Notes under the pieces: generated by a model
Told to the model about the DNA's origin: nothing
The model's input: the letters and a program-made list of their open reading frames with translations, nothing else
The model's database searches: none
In this document: piece after piece, positions 49,411-58,469 of the stretch
How the letters are laid out: every line of letters begins with the position of its first letter
Position numbering within the stretch: the stretch's first letter is position 1
Source: Nocardia vinacea
GTDB taxonomy: Bacteria > Actinomycetota > Actinomycetes > Mycobacteriales > Mycobacteriaceae
Length of the DNA stretch: 64,000 nucleotides
NCBI RefSeq assembly: GCF_035920345.1
Contig: NZ_CP109149.1
Coordinates: forward strand, 7,812,001 to 7,876,000
Direction of reading: 5' to 3'
Position numbers and translations under genes: made by a program

Positions 49411-49798
49411 TGAACTGGTGGTGCCGGGGCACCGGTTGGGACGACCGGGAGTCTACCGGGTCGGGGGCGGGTGGGCCGCATCGATTTGTTCGGGGGCGCG
49501 ATGGGTTGGGGGTTGAGCTCGGGCCGTTCTGTCGGGCCTGCCCTCCGTCAGGCGTCGGCCCCTGGCGTGAGGTCGGCTTCTGTCACCTGTCGGGCTCCGA
49601 CCCCTCGACTGAGGCTTCGTTGTCGATATCAGAAAAACCGAGACACGGAACAGGCTGTCTCAGACAATAAGGCTGATGTCCAAGATCTGTGCTCGGGGCA
49701 ATCTCAGTCGCAACGACGTGTGTGCGGGGGCTGGTCGCTCCGGTCGTATCGACCGCGCGGGCAACTCCACATGTATCGGCCGCGGTCGGCCAGGTCCG
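49411..49798. other. 388-bp spacer upstream of tRNA-Arg
   Basis: No gene recognised. It should contain the tRNA promoter and also holds the second 28-bp palindrome. Confidence 0.5.
49638..49665. repeat. 28-bp imperfect palindrome, copy 2
   Basis: CCGAGACACGGAACAGGCTG then TCTCAGAC. It matches 45004-45031 at 23 of 28 positions and contains TGTCTCAGACA at its right end. Confidence 0.5.
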
Positions 49799-50611
49799 TC
49801 AGAACCCACCGTCGAACCCGCCCCCATCGAACCCGCCGCCGTCGAAACCGCCCCCATCGGACCCGCCACCCGAGTCGTACCCACCTTGATCGTCGGAGTA
49901 TCCGCCCTGATCACCCGAGTCGTTCCCCTGATCCCCGCCCGCCGCATCGAGTGCGTCCTGATACCCCTCGCCGTAACCACTTTCGAAGCCCTGCGCGTCA
50001 TACCCCACCCCGGACATTCCGGAGAACAATGACGAGAACAGTAGCGCCGAACCCAAACCCCAAGCGCCGCCGATCAATGCGGGCCGCCACCACGGCTCGG
50101 AGTACCAGCCCGCGGGCACCGGCCGCCCCGCGACGCGCCCGCCCGGATGGTAATTCGGCGTTTCCGCGGAGGGACTCGGCGAAGCGGCGACCTCGCGGCC
50201 CTCGTATTCGACGACCCGCTTCTCCGTGACCCGCCCGGCGGTGTCCTGGCCGTCCAGCGCCGGAATCACCGGGCCCGGATCCATCAACATCGCAGTGCGC
50301 GCCGCGCGGATGTAGTACATGCCCTCGACCGCGGTCTGCTTCGCCAGCCGCGCTTGGGCGGGCGTGCGGGCTTGCTCGATCTGTGAGCCGGCCGCGATGT
50401 GCCGCTCCGAGGCGTCGGCGAGTGCCTGCTTAGCCGCCTCGTTGCTGCCGGTGAGGTTGTAGACCTGACCCGCGAGTCGCTCGATCATCTGCCTGGCGTC
50501 GGCGGCCGCATCGTCGAACTTCCGTGCCGCGCGCTGTTTGCTCTGTTGCGTCTGATAGATGACGTAGGCCGCCGCGAGCAGGATCACAACGCCGATCAGT
50601 ACCCACAGCAT
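49799..50611 (-). CDS. Membrane protein with coiled coil and glycine-rich tail (DUF1542-like)
   Basis: 270 residues. One N-terminal membrane helix (LWVLIGVVILLAAAYVIY), then a helical coiled-coil region to about 95, a Pro-rich linker, a second hydrophobic segment (WRPALIGGAWGLGSALLFSSLF) and a tail of Asp/Gly repeats with three GGGFD units at the end. Similar Rhodococcus and Nocardia proteins are annotated DUF1542-containing; no function is known. The tail repeats are encoded by tandem copies of a 15-bp unit at 49803-49865. Confidence 0.8.
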   Translation of the reverse strand: MLWVLIGVVILLAAAYVIYQTQQSKQRAARKFDDAAADARQMIERLAGQVYNLTGSNEAAKQALADASERHIAAGSQIEQARTPAQARLAKQTAVEGMYYIRAARTAMLMDPGPVIPALDGQDTAGRVTEKRVVEYEGREVAASPSPSAETPNYHPGGRVAGRPVPAGWYSEPWWRPALIGGAWGLGSALLFSSLFSGMSGVGYDAQGFESGYGEGYQDALDAAGGDQGNDSGDQGGYSDDQGGYDSGGGSDGGGFDGGGFDGGGFDGGF

Positions 50612-50710
50612 CGCTCACGCCCTTTCGTCATCGATCCAGGTCGCCTCGAGTTTACTGGGGGCTTGCTGAGGCTCGGCTGCGCTTCGCGGCGGGCGGGTGA
50701 CCCGCCGTGT

Positions 50711-51251
50711 CTATTGTCCGGCGAACTGCTGGGCGATGACCAGACGTTGGATCTGGTTGGTGCCCTCGAAAATCTGCATGACCTCGGCCCCGTGCATAGG
50801 TCGCGCGCGCCGAATCCAAGGCGGCGGCCACGAGCGCGAAATCGAGGCCCTGGTGGTCGATGGTGTGGCAGCCGAAGGCCTCGCGTTCCTTGGCATAGGC
50901 GACGGCGTCGTCGAGGGCGCGCTGAGCGAGGCCCGGCGCGACCGACGCAATACCGAGGCGACGCGAGTCCAGAGCGTGGAATTCGTTCGAAAGGCCTTGT
51001 CCCACAACATCTATCATGGTCTCAGCGGGACCACAGTGGCCTCCCGGCAGTGCAGCGCGGCCGCGTCGGATCCGGCATTCGCTTCGGAAAGGCTGTAGGC
51101 GCCGATGGTTCGCCCGACCCGCGCCGTCCGGAAAGGTTCCGGTCTTCTCGGATTCGACCACGCGTGGCTCGAGCACCTTGTCGGCGATATCGCGAGTGAG
51201 CTCGATCGGGTCGCGGGGCCTCGGCGTCGGGAGCGTCGGGTCAACAGGCAT
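50711..51251 (-). pseudogene. Acyl-CoA dehydrogenase, heavily deleted
   Basis: Pieces in the right order on the minus strand: from ATG 51251, RDPIELTRDIADKVLEPRV; then GAYSLSEANAGSDAAALHCR (the FAD/substrate loop); then ALDSRRLGIASVAPGLAQRA with KEREAFG; then GAEVMQIFEGTNQIQRLVI to a TAG at 50711. A complete enzyme needs about 1,160 bp and only 541 remain, with several frame changes between pieces. Confidence 0.75.
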
Positions 51252-51298
51252 ATCACCTGTGCACCCGATTGGCGCGGGGGCGCGACAAGGCGGTCGGG

Positions 51299-51316
51299 TG
51301 TGTCCAATTGGACACA
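51299..51316. promoter_or_regulatory. Perfect 18-bp palindrome
   Basis: TGTGTCCAATTGGACACA, 48 bp upstream of the broken acyl-CoA dehydrogenase and 170 bp upstream of the ParA-like gene. The form suits a TetR-type operator. Its regulator is not in the window. Confidence 0.5.
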
Positions 51317-51424
51317 GCTTGGCCGCCCAAATCGGGCACTGCGCTCGCGCGCGAGTAAATGGCACGTCCGCAATCAGCGGCAATTGAACTCCGCTGTGCG
51401 AAACTTGGCCCCGCCACAGTTGAC

Positions 51425-51456
51425 CATTTCGAGCGACCCGCAAGCAGTCGCTACGG
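51425..51456 (+). repeat. Dispersed 32-bp hairpin-like element, copy 3
   Basis: Same element as copy 1 with two substitutions (CATTTC start, GCGACCCGC arm). It points toward the ParA-like gene, 30 bp from its ATG; the final TACGGT could be the -10 box. Confidence 0.7.
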
Positions 51457-51485
51457 TCGCACTCCTCACCCTCGGAGGACTGTCT

Positions 51486-52211
51486 ATGAAGAATTCTGTT
51501 GCGCCACTGGAGTTACCCGAACCGCTGGTCATAACGCTCGGAAATCTCAAAGGCGGCGTCGGCAAGACGACATCAGCGTTTTTCTTGGCCTCATATTTCG
51601 CGCAGGTCCACGAATTGCGTGTGCTCGTCATCGACGCCGACCCGCTCAGTCAGACCGGATATTCCTGGTATCGGCGGCTGCTCAGGGGCGGGATCGAGGT
51701 GCCGTTCAAGCTGATCGCCTTCCCGTCTCGGCATGTCCACGACTGCATTACCGACAATGCCGGGAAATTCGATGTGATCATCGTCGATGCCGGTGGCGAG
51801 TCGGCCGAGATATTCAAGGCCGCCATACCGCAGAGCGATGAGCTGATTCTGTTGACCAGTGTCAGCCCATCGGAGGTCAAGCGGGTGCCGAGTACCTATA
51901 AGGCCGCCGAGGAGGCCGCGGCGGATAGCGGCCGCGAGATCCGGGTCCGGGTACTGATGACCAAGGTGCCGGTGACGATGAAGAACGGCGTGAACGTCTC
52001 GACCGAATACCGCACGCAGCGCGGAAATCTGGAGGATGCGGGCTACGACGTATTCGAATCCTATTTGAGCGCGTGGAAGTGGTATCGGGAGGCGGCCGAC
52101 GGGGAGGTCGGTGAGGGCGCCGAGAATCCGATCATGGATCTCGGTGAATATCGGCAGGTCGGCGAGGAGTTGGTGAGCCCGTACCGGGTCGCGGTGGAGG
52201 TGCCTGCCTGA
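51486..52211 (+). CDS. ParA/MinD-type ATPase
   Basis: 241 residues. A deviant Walker A is present as GNLKGGVGKTTSAFFLAS (about 17-34), Walker A' as VLVIDADPLSQTG and Walker B as VIIVDAGGESAE. The frame extends to 51105, but the conserved part and an RBS (GGAGGA before ATG 51486) fix this start. ParA proteins move DNA or protein cargo by ATP-driven dimerisation. The next gene overlaps by one base (TGATG) and is its probable partner. This resembles a plasmid-type partition cassette, not the chromosomal parAB at oriC, as no gidB or rpmH is near. Confidence 0.85.
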   Translation: MKNSVAPLELPEPLVITLGNLKGGVGKTTSAFFLASYFAQVHELRVLVIDADPLSQTGYSWYRRLLRGGIEVPFKLIAFPSRHVHDCITDNAGKFDVIIVDAGGESAEIFKAAIPQSDELILLTSVSPSEVKRVPSTYKAAEEAAADSGREIRVRVLMTKVPVTMKNGVNVSTEYRTQRGNLEDAGYDVFESYLSAWKWYREAADGEVGEGAENPIMDLGEYRQVGEELVSPYRVAVEVPA

Positions 52212-53059
52212 TGCCTCCGCAGCGTAGGAAGGGGTCCATCGGTAAGGGCTCGATCGGCGGCGCGAACCCGTTGGCGGATAGTGCCGAGCACACGCCGCCG
52301 GTATCGCCGCTGCGGGATGCCGAGTGGCGAACGGGTCCGCTGAGCGCGGCGTCGTTGGAGGTTATCGCGCCGGCAGTCGAGGCAAATGTATTGACGATGC
52401 CGCTGCCCGCGCCGAACGAAACCGCGCTGGACGGGCAGCTCGACGATCGCGAACAGGCCCAGTTGACGGCCTGTGAATCCTCGATCGACGGCCTGCGGGT
52501 CGCCTTCTGGTCGGCTGGCCGCGCGCTGCAAATCGTGCGTGACGGTCGGCTCTACCGGGATCGGCACGCGAGCTTCGACGATTATGTGGAGCAGCGCTGG
52601 GATATGCAGCGGTCATACGCGCACAAGTTGATTCGTGCCTGGCCGCTCGCCGCCAAATTGCATCCGGTCGCCCCCACGATCAATGAGGGGCAGGTTCGCG
52701 AACTGCTGCCGGTGGCCGCCCAGCACGGCGAAGATGCGGCGGTCACCGTGTACACCACGATCGCCGGTGTCGACGATGTGAAGGTCACCGCGGGCAAGCT
52801 CCGTGAGGCCGTCGCGCTGCTGCCCGAGCGGTTCGACAAGGCCGAGGTGGTCGAATTGCTGCAGGCATGGCTGCGCGGGGAGTTGCGGGACCCATCGAAT
52901 GAGCGAGCCGTCGATCTGTTCGCCGCGGTGGAATCGCGGTTCGCCGCGCTGACGCGACGAGTTGTCAAGGGCTCGAATAATGATCCGGCGGCGGCGCGCG
53001 AATTCGCCGCGAAACTGCGAACTCTCGCCGAACAGATCGAAGAGCAGATCATCGCCTGA
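52211..53059 (+). CDS. DNA-binding partner of the ParA-like ATPase (putative ParB-like)
   Basis: 282 residues. A disordered N-terminus is followed by a helical domain with LYRDRHASFDDYVEQRWDMQ and RSYAHKLIRAWPLAAKLHPV, then INEGQVRELLPVAAQHGEDA, a pattern known from phage and plasmid DNA-binding proteins (a tFeeYc-type segment). No ParB arginine patch (GERRxxA) or CTPase motif is visible, so it is not a classical ParB. It is translationally coupled to the ParA-like gene and followed by a strong hairpin. Confidence 0.7.
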   Translation: MPPQRRKGSIGKGSIGGANPLADSAEHTPPVSPLRDAEWRTGPLSAASLEVIAPAVEANVLTMPLPAPNETALDGQLDDREQAQLTACESSIDGLRVAFWSAGRALQIVRDGRLYRDRHASFDDYVEQRWDMQRSYAHKLIRAWPLAAKLHPVAPTINEGQVRELLPVAAQHGEDAAVTVYTTIAGVDDVKVTAGKLREAVALLPERFDKAEVVELLQAWLRGELRDPSNERAVDLFAAVESRFAALTRRVVKGSNNDPAAAREFAAKLRTLAEQIEEQIIA

Positions 53060-53076
53060 GCCATTTTTGGTGTCGG

Positions 53077-53114
53077 AATGCCCCGTTGCGGAAGCGGTTC
53101 CGCTACGGGGCATT
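53077..53114 (+). terminator. Strong hairpin ending the ParA-like pair
   Basis: AATGCCCCGTTGCGGAA and TTCCGCTACGGGGCATT form a 17-bp stem with one mismatch and a GCGG loop, 18 bp after the stop; a T-rich stretch follows. Confidence 0.8.
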
Positions 53115-53329
53115 TCGGTTTAGTTATACTTTTGTTATCGTCAATGCGCGTGTCGTGTCGCATAATTGGCGCGGATTGCGCGAAATATGGCGCTCGGATC
53201 CGCTGGACTACAGATCACCGTGATGGTTTTCGAATTCATTCGAGGTCTTGGTGAAGTCCTAAACGCCAATGCAGTTCGGCGTCGAACGGCCAGCCAGGAA
53301 CTTCGATAAGAGCATCGGAGGACCGGATC

Positions 53330-54964
53330 ATGGCATCAACTACGGAGGGTCGATATTCTCGTTTCCTGCGGCGCGCGCTCCCATGGGCCGTCGGCGCGGG
53401 AATCATCGCAGGCGCGGCCATCGCCGCGACACTGCTCGCAGGAGGTCAGGCGTCAGCGCAACCGCTGACCATTCCGGATATCGGGACATTCGAAGTCCCG
53501 GACCAGATTTCGAACCCCGGCATCGAAGTTCCGACGGATGGGCCGACATTGCCCACTCCGATTCCCGAGGTAGCGGATTCCGTCGCACCTTCGGAAATCG
53601 CGCCAGCTGAAGTTCTGGGGAAGGAACTTTCGGCACCACTCGCGGTTCCCGATGCGGAACTCGATGTGCCCCTCGGCGTTCCCTCTAATGAACTTTCGAT
53701 TCCACCGACGATTCCGGGTGTGAAGTACTCCGCGCCCCTCGCATTTTTGAATATCGAGCGTTCGGCACTTCCATTGATTTCCACTATTGAGGTTGCTCCT
53801 TCGGGTGACGTGTCTGTCGCGATGCAGGGCAAGGAACTTTCGGCGCCGTTGACTGCTGCGGGTTCGGCGCTTGCGGTGCCTCTGCGGGCTCTGGGTGTCG
53901 AGCGTTCGGGCCTTCCGCTGATTCCTGCGGTTGAGAATTACGTTGCTCCTTCGGGTGATGCGCCTGTCGCGGTGCAGGGCAAGGAACTTTCGGCGCCGTT
54001 GACTGCTGCGGGTTCGGCGCTTGCGGTGCCTCTGCGGGCTCTGGGTGTCGAGCGTTCGGGCCTTCCGCTGATTCCTGCGGTTGAGAATTACGTTGCTCCT
54101 TCGGGTGATGCGCCTGTCGCGGTGCAGGGCAAGGAACTTTCGGCGCCGTTGACTGCTGCGGGTTCCGCGCTCGCGGTGCCCCTGCGGGCTCTGGGTATCG
54201 AGCGTTCGGAACTCCCGCTGATTCCCGCGGTCGAGCATCCGGTCGCTGTCCCGGAGATCGCGCCGGTCGCGGTCCGTGGGAAGGAACTTTCGATTCCGCT
54301 GGCGATTCCGGGTGCGCAAATCTCGATACCCGTCGGGGTGTTCGGGTTGGAGCGGTCGGCTCCGCTCGCGATACCCGGCGCGGAACGGTCTGCGCCGGGG
54401 GCGGAGCGCGGACTGCCCTTGGTGATTCCGTGGGGCGAACGTTCATCGGCTCCGGTGCCGGCCGGGGTTCCCGGCGCTGAGCCTCCGGCGCTCGCGACGA
54501 TTCCGGGGACCGGGATTACGGTGCCCGCAGACATGTTCCGCGCCGGAATCGCGTACCTCAGTGGTGTTCTCGGCATCAAGCCGCCAGCCTCACCACCCGT
54601 GCCCGCGGTGGTACCGGAACGCACGCACGGTGCAGTCGCCGTCGACGCGGCACGCGGCAAGGTCGGCACCGGATACAGCATGGGCGCGACGGGTCCGGAT
54701 GCCTTCGACTGCTCCGGGTTGGTGCAGTGGTCGTATAAGCAGGCCGGGGTGAAGGTGCCGCGGACCAGCTATGAGCAGCTGTCCGCGGGCACCCCGGTCG
54801 CCCGGGACGAGCTCGAGCCCGGTGACGTGGTGGCCTTCTACGGCGGCGACCACTCGGCCCTCTATGCCGGTGACGACAAGGTCATACACGCCTCGACCTA
54901 TGGGACCGGCGTGATCATGTCGCCGATGTCCTCGATGCCCTACGCGGGCGCCCGTCGGTACTGA
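53330..54964 (+). CDS. Secreted NlpC/P60 peptidoglycan endopeptidase with repeat region
   Basis: 544 residues. A signal peptide (LPWAVGAGIIAGAAIAATLL, cleavage after ASA) is followed by about 380 residues of Pro/Val/Leu-rich repeats built on a GKELSAPL-x-ALGVERSxLPLIPA pattern with a 50-residue period. The last 110 residues are an NlpC/P60 domain with Cys in FDCSGLVQWSYKQ, His in GGDHSALYAG and a third polar residue in KVIHAST. It cleaves stem peptides of the wall, like the mycobacterial Rip proteins. The repeats probably span the wall or bind it. Confidence 0.92.
   Translation: MASTTEGRYSRFLRRALPWAVGAGIIAGAAIAATLLAGGQASAQPLTIPDIGTFEVPDQISNPGIEVPTDGPTLPTPIPEVADSVAPSEIAPAEVLGKELSAPLAVPDAELDVPLGVPSNELSIPPTIPGVKYSAPLAFLNIERSALPLISTIEVAPSGDVSVAMQGKELSAPLTAAGSALAVPLRALGVERSGLPLIPAVENYVAPSGDAPVAVQGKELSAPLTAAGSALAVPLRALGVERSGLPLIPAVENYVAPSGDAPVAVQGKELSAPLTAAGSALAVPLRALGIERSELPLIPAVEHPVAVPEIAPVAVRGKELSIPLAIPGAQISIPVGVFGLERSAPLAIPGAERSAPGAERGLPLVIPWGERSSAPVPAGVPGAEPPALATIPGTGITVPADMFRAGIAYLSGVLGIKPPASPPVPAVVPERTHGAVAVDAARGKVGTGYSMGATGPDAFDCSGLVQWSYKQAGVKVPRTSYEQLSAGTPVARDELEPGDVVAFYGGDHSALYAGDDKVIHASTYGTGVIMSPMSSMPYAGARRY
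53831..54130 (+). repeat. Exact 150-bp tandem duplication inside the NlpC/P60 gene
   Basis: 53831-53980 and 53981-54130 are identical at every base; a third unit (54131-54280) is similar but diverged. Each unit encodes 50 residues, so reading frame is kept on gain or loss of copies. Confidence 0.9.
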
Positions 54965-55088
54965 CCGCGAACGAGTCACACCGACTGCACCGATGAGCTG
55001 GAGCGGACCGGTCTGTCGGCGGCCGTGCAGGGGTATCGCCGCCGGCCGGTCCGAAGGGGCCGTTCCATCTAACGCACCATAGTTCTAT

Positions 55089-55110
55089 TATCTGCGTATG
55101 AATGCAGATA
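55089..55110. promoter_or_regulatory. ArsR-type operator overlapping the start codon
   Basis: TATCTGC (55089-55095) and GCAGATA (55104-55110), perfect 7-bp arms centred on the ATG at 55098. A TATTAT -10 box at 55086-55091 would start transcription at about the ATG, giving a leaderless mRNA. Self-repression is likely. Confidence 0.6.
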
Positions 55111-55493
55111 GCGAGCCGCTGCGGCTGCCGATTGCGGAGGACCAGGTCGGGCTGGTCGTCGAGGTCTTCCGCATGCTGGCCGACTCGACCCGGGTACAGA
55201 TCCTGTGGGCGTTGGTCGACCGGGAGCTCTCGGTCAATGATCTGGCCGATCACATCGGCAAACCCGGCCCCTCGGTATCGCAACACCTGGCCAAGCTGCG
55301 CATGGCTCGTCTGGTCCGGACCCGCCGCGCCGGAACCACCATCTTCTACAGCCTGGAGAACGAACACGTCCGTCAGTTGGTCGTGGACGCGGTGTACAAC
55401 GCCGAACATGCGGGCCCCGGTGTACCTCCGCATCACCGCGGCGATGGGTCCGTACGCGAACTGCCTGCTCGCGATCAGGCGGTGGCGGAATGA
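55098..55493 (+). CDS. ArsR/SmtB-family metal sensor
   Basis: 131 residues. A winged helix with SVNDLADHIGKPGPSVSQHL and the recognition part AKLRMARLV. The C-terminal helix SLENEHVRQLVVDAVYNAEH has the alpha5 arrangement (acid-x-His, then His/Glu ten residues on) used for Zn or Co/Ni sensing in SmtB/CzrA. A His-rich end (PPHHRGDG) may add ligands. The ATG sits inside its own operator. Overlaps the CDF gene by 4 bp (ATGA), so it controls the efflux pump. Confidence 0.9.
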   Translation: MNADSEPLRLPIAEDQVGLVVEVFRMLADSTRVQILWALVDRELSVNDLADHIGKPGPSVSQHLAKLRMARLVRTRRAGTTIFYSLENEHVRQLVVDAVYNAEHAGPGVPPHHRGDGSVRELPARDQAVAE

Positions 55494-56560
55494 GTCACGA
55501 GCGCAATCCTGAACGCTGGCACAGCATTTCGCACGGTCGCCATCACGGACACACGCACGATGCGGACCACGACCACGCGCACTCGCACGGTGCGCACCAT
55601 GACCACGATCATCCGGGCGGATTGCGCGGTGCACTGCGCGAGATCTTCGTACCGCACAGTCACGACGCCGCCGACAGCATCGACGGTGCGCTGGAGTCCA
55701 GCGCCGTCGGGATCCGCGCGGTGAAGATCAGCCTGGCGGTGCTCGGGCTGACCGCTGGGCTGCAGGTATTGATCGTGCTTGCTTCCGGTTCGGTCGCGTT
55801 GGCGGCGGACACCATTCACAACTTCTCCGATGCACTGACCGCGGTGCCGCTGTGGATCGCATTTGCCCTCGGTCGGCGGGCGGCGACGCGGCGCTATACC
55901 TACGGGTTCGGACGGGCCGAGGATCTGGCCGGGTTGTTCGTGGTCGGGATGATCGCGTTGTCCGCGATCATCGCCGGGTACGAGGCGGTGCGCAGGCTGA
56001 TCGATCCGGTCCAGATCCAGCATCTGAGTTGGGTTGCGGCAGCGGGACTCATCGGGTTTGTCGGCAACGAGACCGTCGCGCTGTATCGGATCAGGGTCGG
56101 GCGGCGGATCGGCTCGGCGGCACTGGTGGCCGACGGGTTGCACGCGCGGACGGACGGATTCACCTCATTGGCGGTGCTGATCGGTGCGGGCGGTGTCGCG
56201 CTCGGGTTCCCGCTCGCCGATCCCATTGTCGGGCTGCTGATTACGATCGCGATTCTGGCCGTACTGCGCACGGCCGCGCGAGATGTGTTCCGCCGCTTGA
56301 TGGATGGCGTCGAGCCCACCCTGGTGAGTACCGCCGAGCAGGCGCTGGTCGCCGAACCCGGGGTGCTCGGCGTGCGCAGTCTTCGAATGCGTTGGATCGG
56401 CCACCGCCTGCACGCGGATGTCGAACTGGATGTCGCCCCGAGCATCACCCTGGCCGACGCCCACCGCCTGGCCCACGGCGCCGAGCACACCCTCACCCAC
56501 GCCGTGCCCAAACTCGACACCGCCCTCGTCCACGCCTACCCCGCTCACTCCGCGGTCTGA
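55490..56560 (+). CDS. Cation diffusion facilitator (Zn/Co efflux)
   Basis: 356 residues. A His-rich cytosolic start (HGRHHGHTHDADHDHAHSHG) is followed by six membrane helices. The metal sites are HNFSD in helix 2 and HARTD in helix 5, both HxxxD as in Zn-specific CDFs. The C-terminal cytosolic domain has several His (WIGHRLHADVELD). It exports zinc or a similar divalent cation. Regulated with the ArsR gene before it. Confidence 0.92.
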   Translation: MSHERNPERWHSISHGRHHGHTHDADHDHAHSHGAHHDHDHPGGLRGALREIFVPHSHDAADSIDGALESSAVGIRAVKISLAVLGLTAGLQVLIVLASGSVALAADTIHNFSDALTAVPLWIAFALGRRAATRRYTYGFGRAEDLAGLFVVGMIALSAIIAGYEAVRRLIDPVQIQHLSWVAAAGLIGFVGNETVALYRIRVGRRIGSAALVADGLHARTDGFTSLAVLIGAGGVALGFPLADPIVGLLITIAILAVLRTAARDVFRRLMDGVEPTLVSTAEQALVAEPGVLGVRSLRMRWIGHRLHADVELDVAPSITLADAHRLAHGAEHTLTHAVPKLDTALVHAYPAHSAV

Positions 56561-56781
56561 CAGGCCGTCGAGCGTAGTCGGATGGCGGTTCTCAGCCACC
56601 TGGGGGACCGCCGTTCGACTCGCCTCGCGAGATTGCGGCCGGGCCGGGGAACTGAGGGCACCTGCCTGCTAATGAGATCGGTGATGGGGTCCGCTGCGCG
56701 CCCTACTCTTGGGTAGCATCCCCGGTGTGATGTGGCTCATGGTCGGCAGGCCGCCGTAGCCACCGAAGAAAAGGAGTACCG

Positions 56782-58419
56782 ATGTTGAGCACCATGCAGG
56801 ACGAGCCGTTGTCGCTGGCGACGTTGCTGCGCTACGCATCGACGTTCATGGGCGATTCCACCGTCTCGACCTGGACCGGCACCGGCGTACGCACCATGAC
56901 CTACCGTGAACTCGGCGCCGAATCGGCACGCCTGGCAAATGCCTTGCGCGGCTTGGGAATTGGTGAAGGCGATCGGGTCGGCACCTTCATGTGGAACAAC
57001 AACGAGCATATGGTCGCCTACATCGCGGTACCTGCGATGGGCGCGGTGCTACACGCGCTCAATATCCGGCTCTTTCCGGAGCAACTCGTCTTCGTGGCCA
57101 ATCACGCCGAGGACCAGGTGGTGATCGTCGACGGCACGCTGGTTCCGATGTTCGCCCAGTACCTGCCCAATCTGAAGACCGTCCGCCACGTCATCGTGGC
57201 CAATGGCGATGCCGCCGCGCTGCAGGCACCCGAGGGCGTCCAGGTGCACTCCTACACCGAACTGCTCGCCGCGCAGCCGGATACCTTCGACTTCCCGGTG
57301 ATCGACGAACGCTCTGCCGCCGCAATGTGTTACACCTCCGGCACCACCGGTGATCCCAAGGGCGTGGTGTATTCGCACCGCTCCAACTGGTTGCACGCCA
57401 TGCAGGTGTGCCAGCCGACCAGCATGGGCTTCTCCAACCGCGACTATGTGCTCGCCATCGTCCCGCTGTTCCATGCCAATGCCTGGGGCCTGCCGTATGC
57501 GGCGCTGATGTCGGGCGCGAATGTCCTCATGCCCGACCGCTTCCTGCAGCCCGGTCCGCTGCTGGAAATGATGGCCACCGAGCAGCCGACCTTCGCCGCG
57601 GCCGTCCCGACCATCTGGGGTGGCGTACTCGCCGGACTGGCCGCGAAGCCGCAGGACATCTCGCATCTGCGTTCGGTGGTCGTCGGCGGTTCGGCGGTGC
57701 CGCCGTCGATGATGCGCGCCTTCCAGGAAAAGCACGGCGTCCGCATCCTGCACGCCTGGGGTATGACCGAGACGTCCCCGCTCGGCAGCGTCGCGCATCC
57801 GCCCGCCGGGGTGACCGGCGAGGACGAGTGGGAGTACCGCTTCACCCAGGGCCGTTTTCCGGCGAGTGTGCAGGCCCGCCTGGTCGGCGATAACGGCAGC
57901 GTGGTTCCCAATGACGGAGAGTCGCTGGGCGAGTTGGAGGTTCGCGGTCCCTGGATCACCGGGTCGTACTACGCCCCGGACGGCGCGGTGATCGATCCCG
58001 ACAAGTTCGACAATGGCTGGCTGCGTACCGGCGATGTCGGCAAGATCAGCCCGGACGGCTACCTCACCCTGGTCGACCGGTCCAAGGATGTCATCAAGTC
58101 CGGCGGCGAATGGATCTCCTCGGTCGATCTGGAGAATGCGGTCATGGGCCACCCGGCCGTCGCCGAGGCCGCGGTCATCGGTGTGCCGGACGAGAAGTGG
58201 GACGAGCGCCCCCTCGTCGCGATCGTGCTCGCCGAAGGCACCGAGGCCAAACCGGAGGAACTGCGCGACTTCCTCGCCGACAAGTTCGCCAAATGGCAAC
58301 TGCCGGAACGGTGGACTTTCATCGCGGAGGTCCCCAAGACCAGCGTCGGTAAATTCGACAAGAAGCGTCTGCGCGCCCAATACGCCGACGGCGACCTCAC
58401 AGTCACCACGCTGTCCTAG
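56782..58419 (+). CDS. Fatty-acid-CoA ligase (AMP-binding, FadD type)
   Basis: 545 residues. The AMP-binding P-loop is YTSGTTGDPKGVV (184-196), with HAWGMTETSPLGS, YLTLVDRSKDVIKSGGEWIS and the catalytic Lys in SVGKFDKKRLR. The FadD-type linker DRSKD is present. It probably activates medium- to long-chain acids with ATP and CoA. AAAAGGAG before the ATG at 56782 supports the start. Confidence 0.92.
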   Translation: MLSTMQDEPLSLATLLRYASTFMGDSTVSTWTGTGVRTMTYRELGAESARLANALRGLGIGEGDRVGTFMWNNNEHMVAYIAVPAMGAVLHALNIRLFPEQLVFVANHAEDQVVIVDGTLVPMFAQYLPNLKTVRHVIVANGDAAALQAPEGVQVHSYTELLAAQPDTFDFPVIDERSAAAMCYTSGTTGDPKGVVYSHRSNWLHAMQVCQPTSMGFSNRDYVLAIVPLFHANAWGLPYAALMSGANVLMPDRFLQPGPLLEMMATEQPTFAAAVPTIWGGVLAGLAAKPQDISHLRSVVVGGSAVPPSMMRAFQEKHGVRILHAWGMTETSPLGSVAHPPAGVTGEDEWEYRFTQGRFPASVQARLVGDNGSVVPNDGESLGELEVRGPWITGSYYAPDGAVIDPDKFDNGWLRTGDVGKISPDGYLTLVDRSKDVIKSGGEWISSVDLENAVMGHPAVAEAAVIGVPDEKWDERPLVAIVLAEGTEAKPEELRDFLADKFAKWQLPERWTFIAEVPKTSVGKFDKKRLRAQYADGDLTVTTLS

Positions 58420-58428
58420 AGCGACAAG

Positions 58429-58469
58429 CCCCACCTCACCACTTCAGCATCGGCAGTGGTGAGGTGGGG
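58429..58469. terminator. Strong bidirectional terminator
   Basis: A perfect 15-bp stem, CCCCACCTCACCACT and AGTGGTGAGGTGGGG, with an 11-nt loop, between FadD (stop 58419) and the convergent HD gene. It overlaps the last codons of the HD gene (stop at 58436). Confidence 0.85.
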
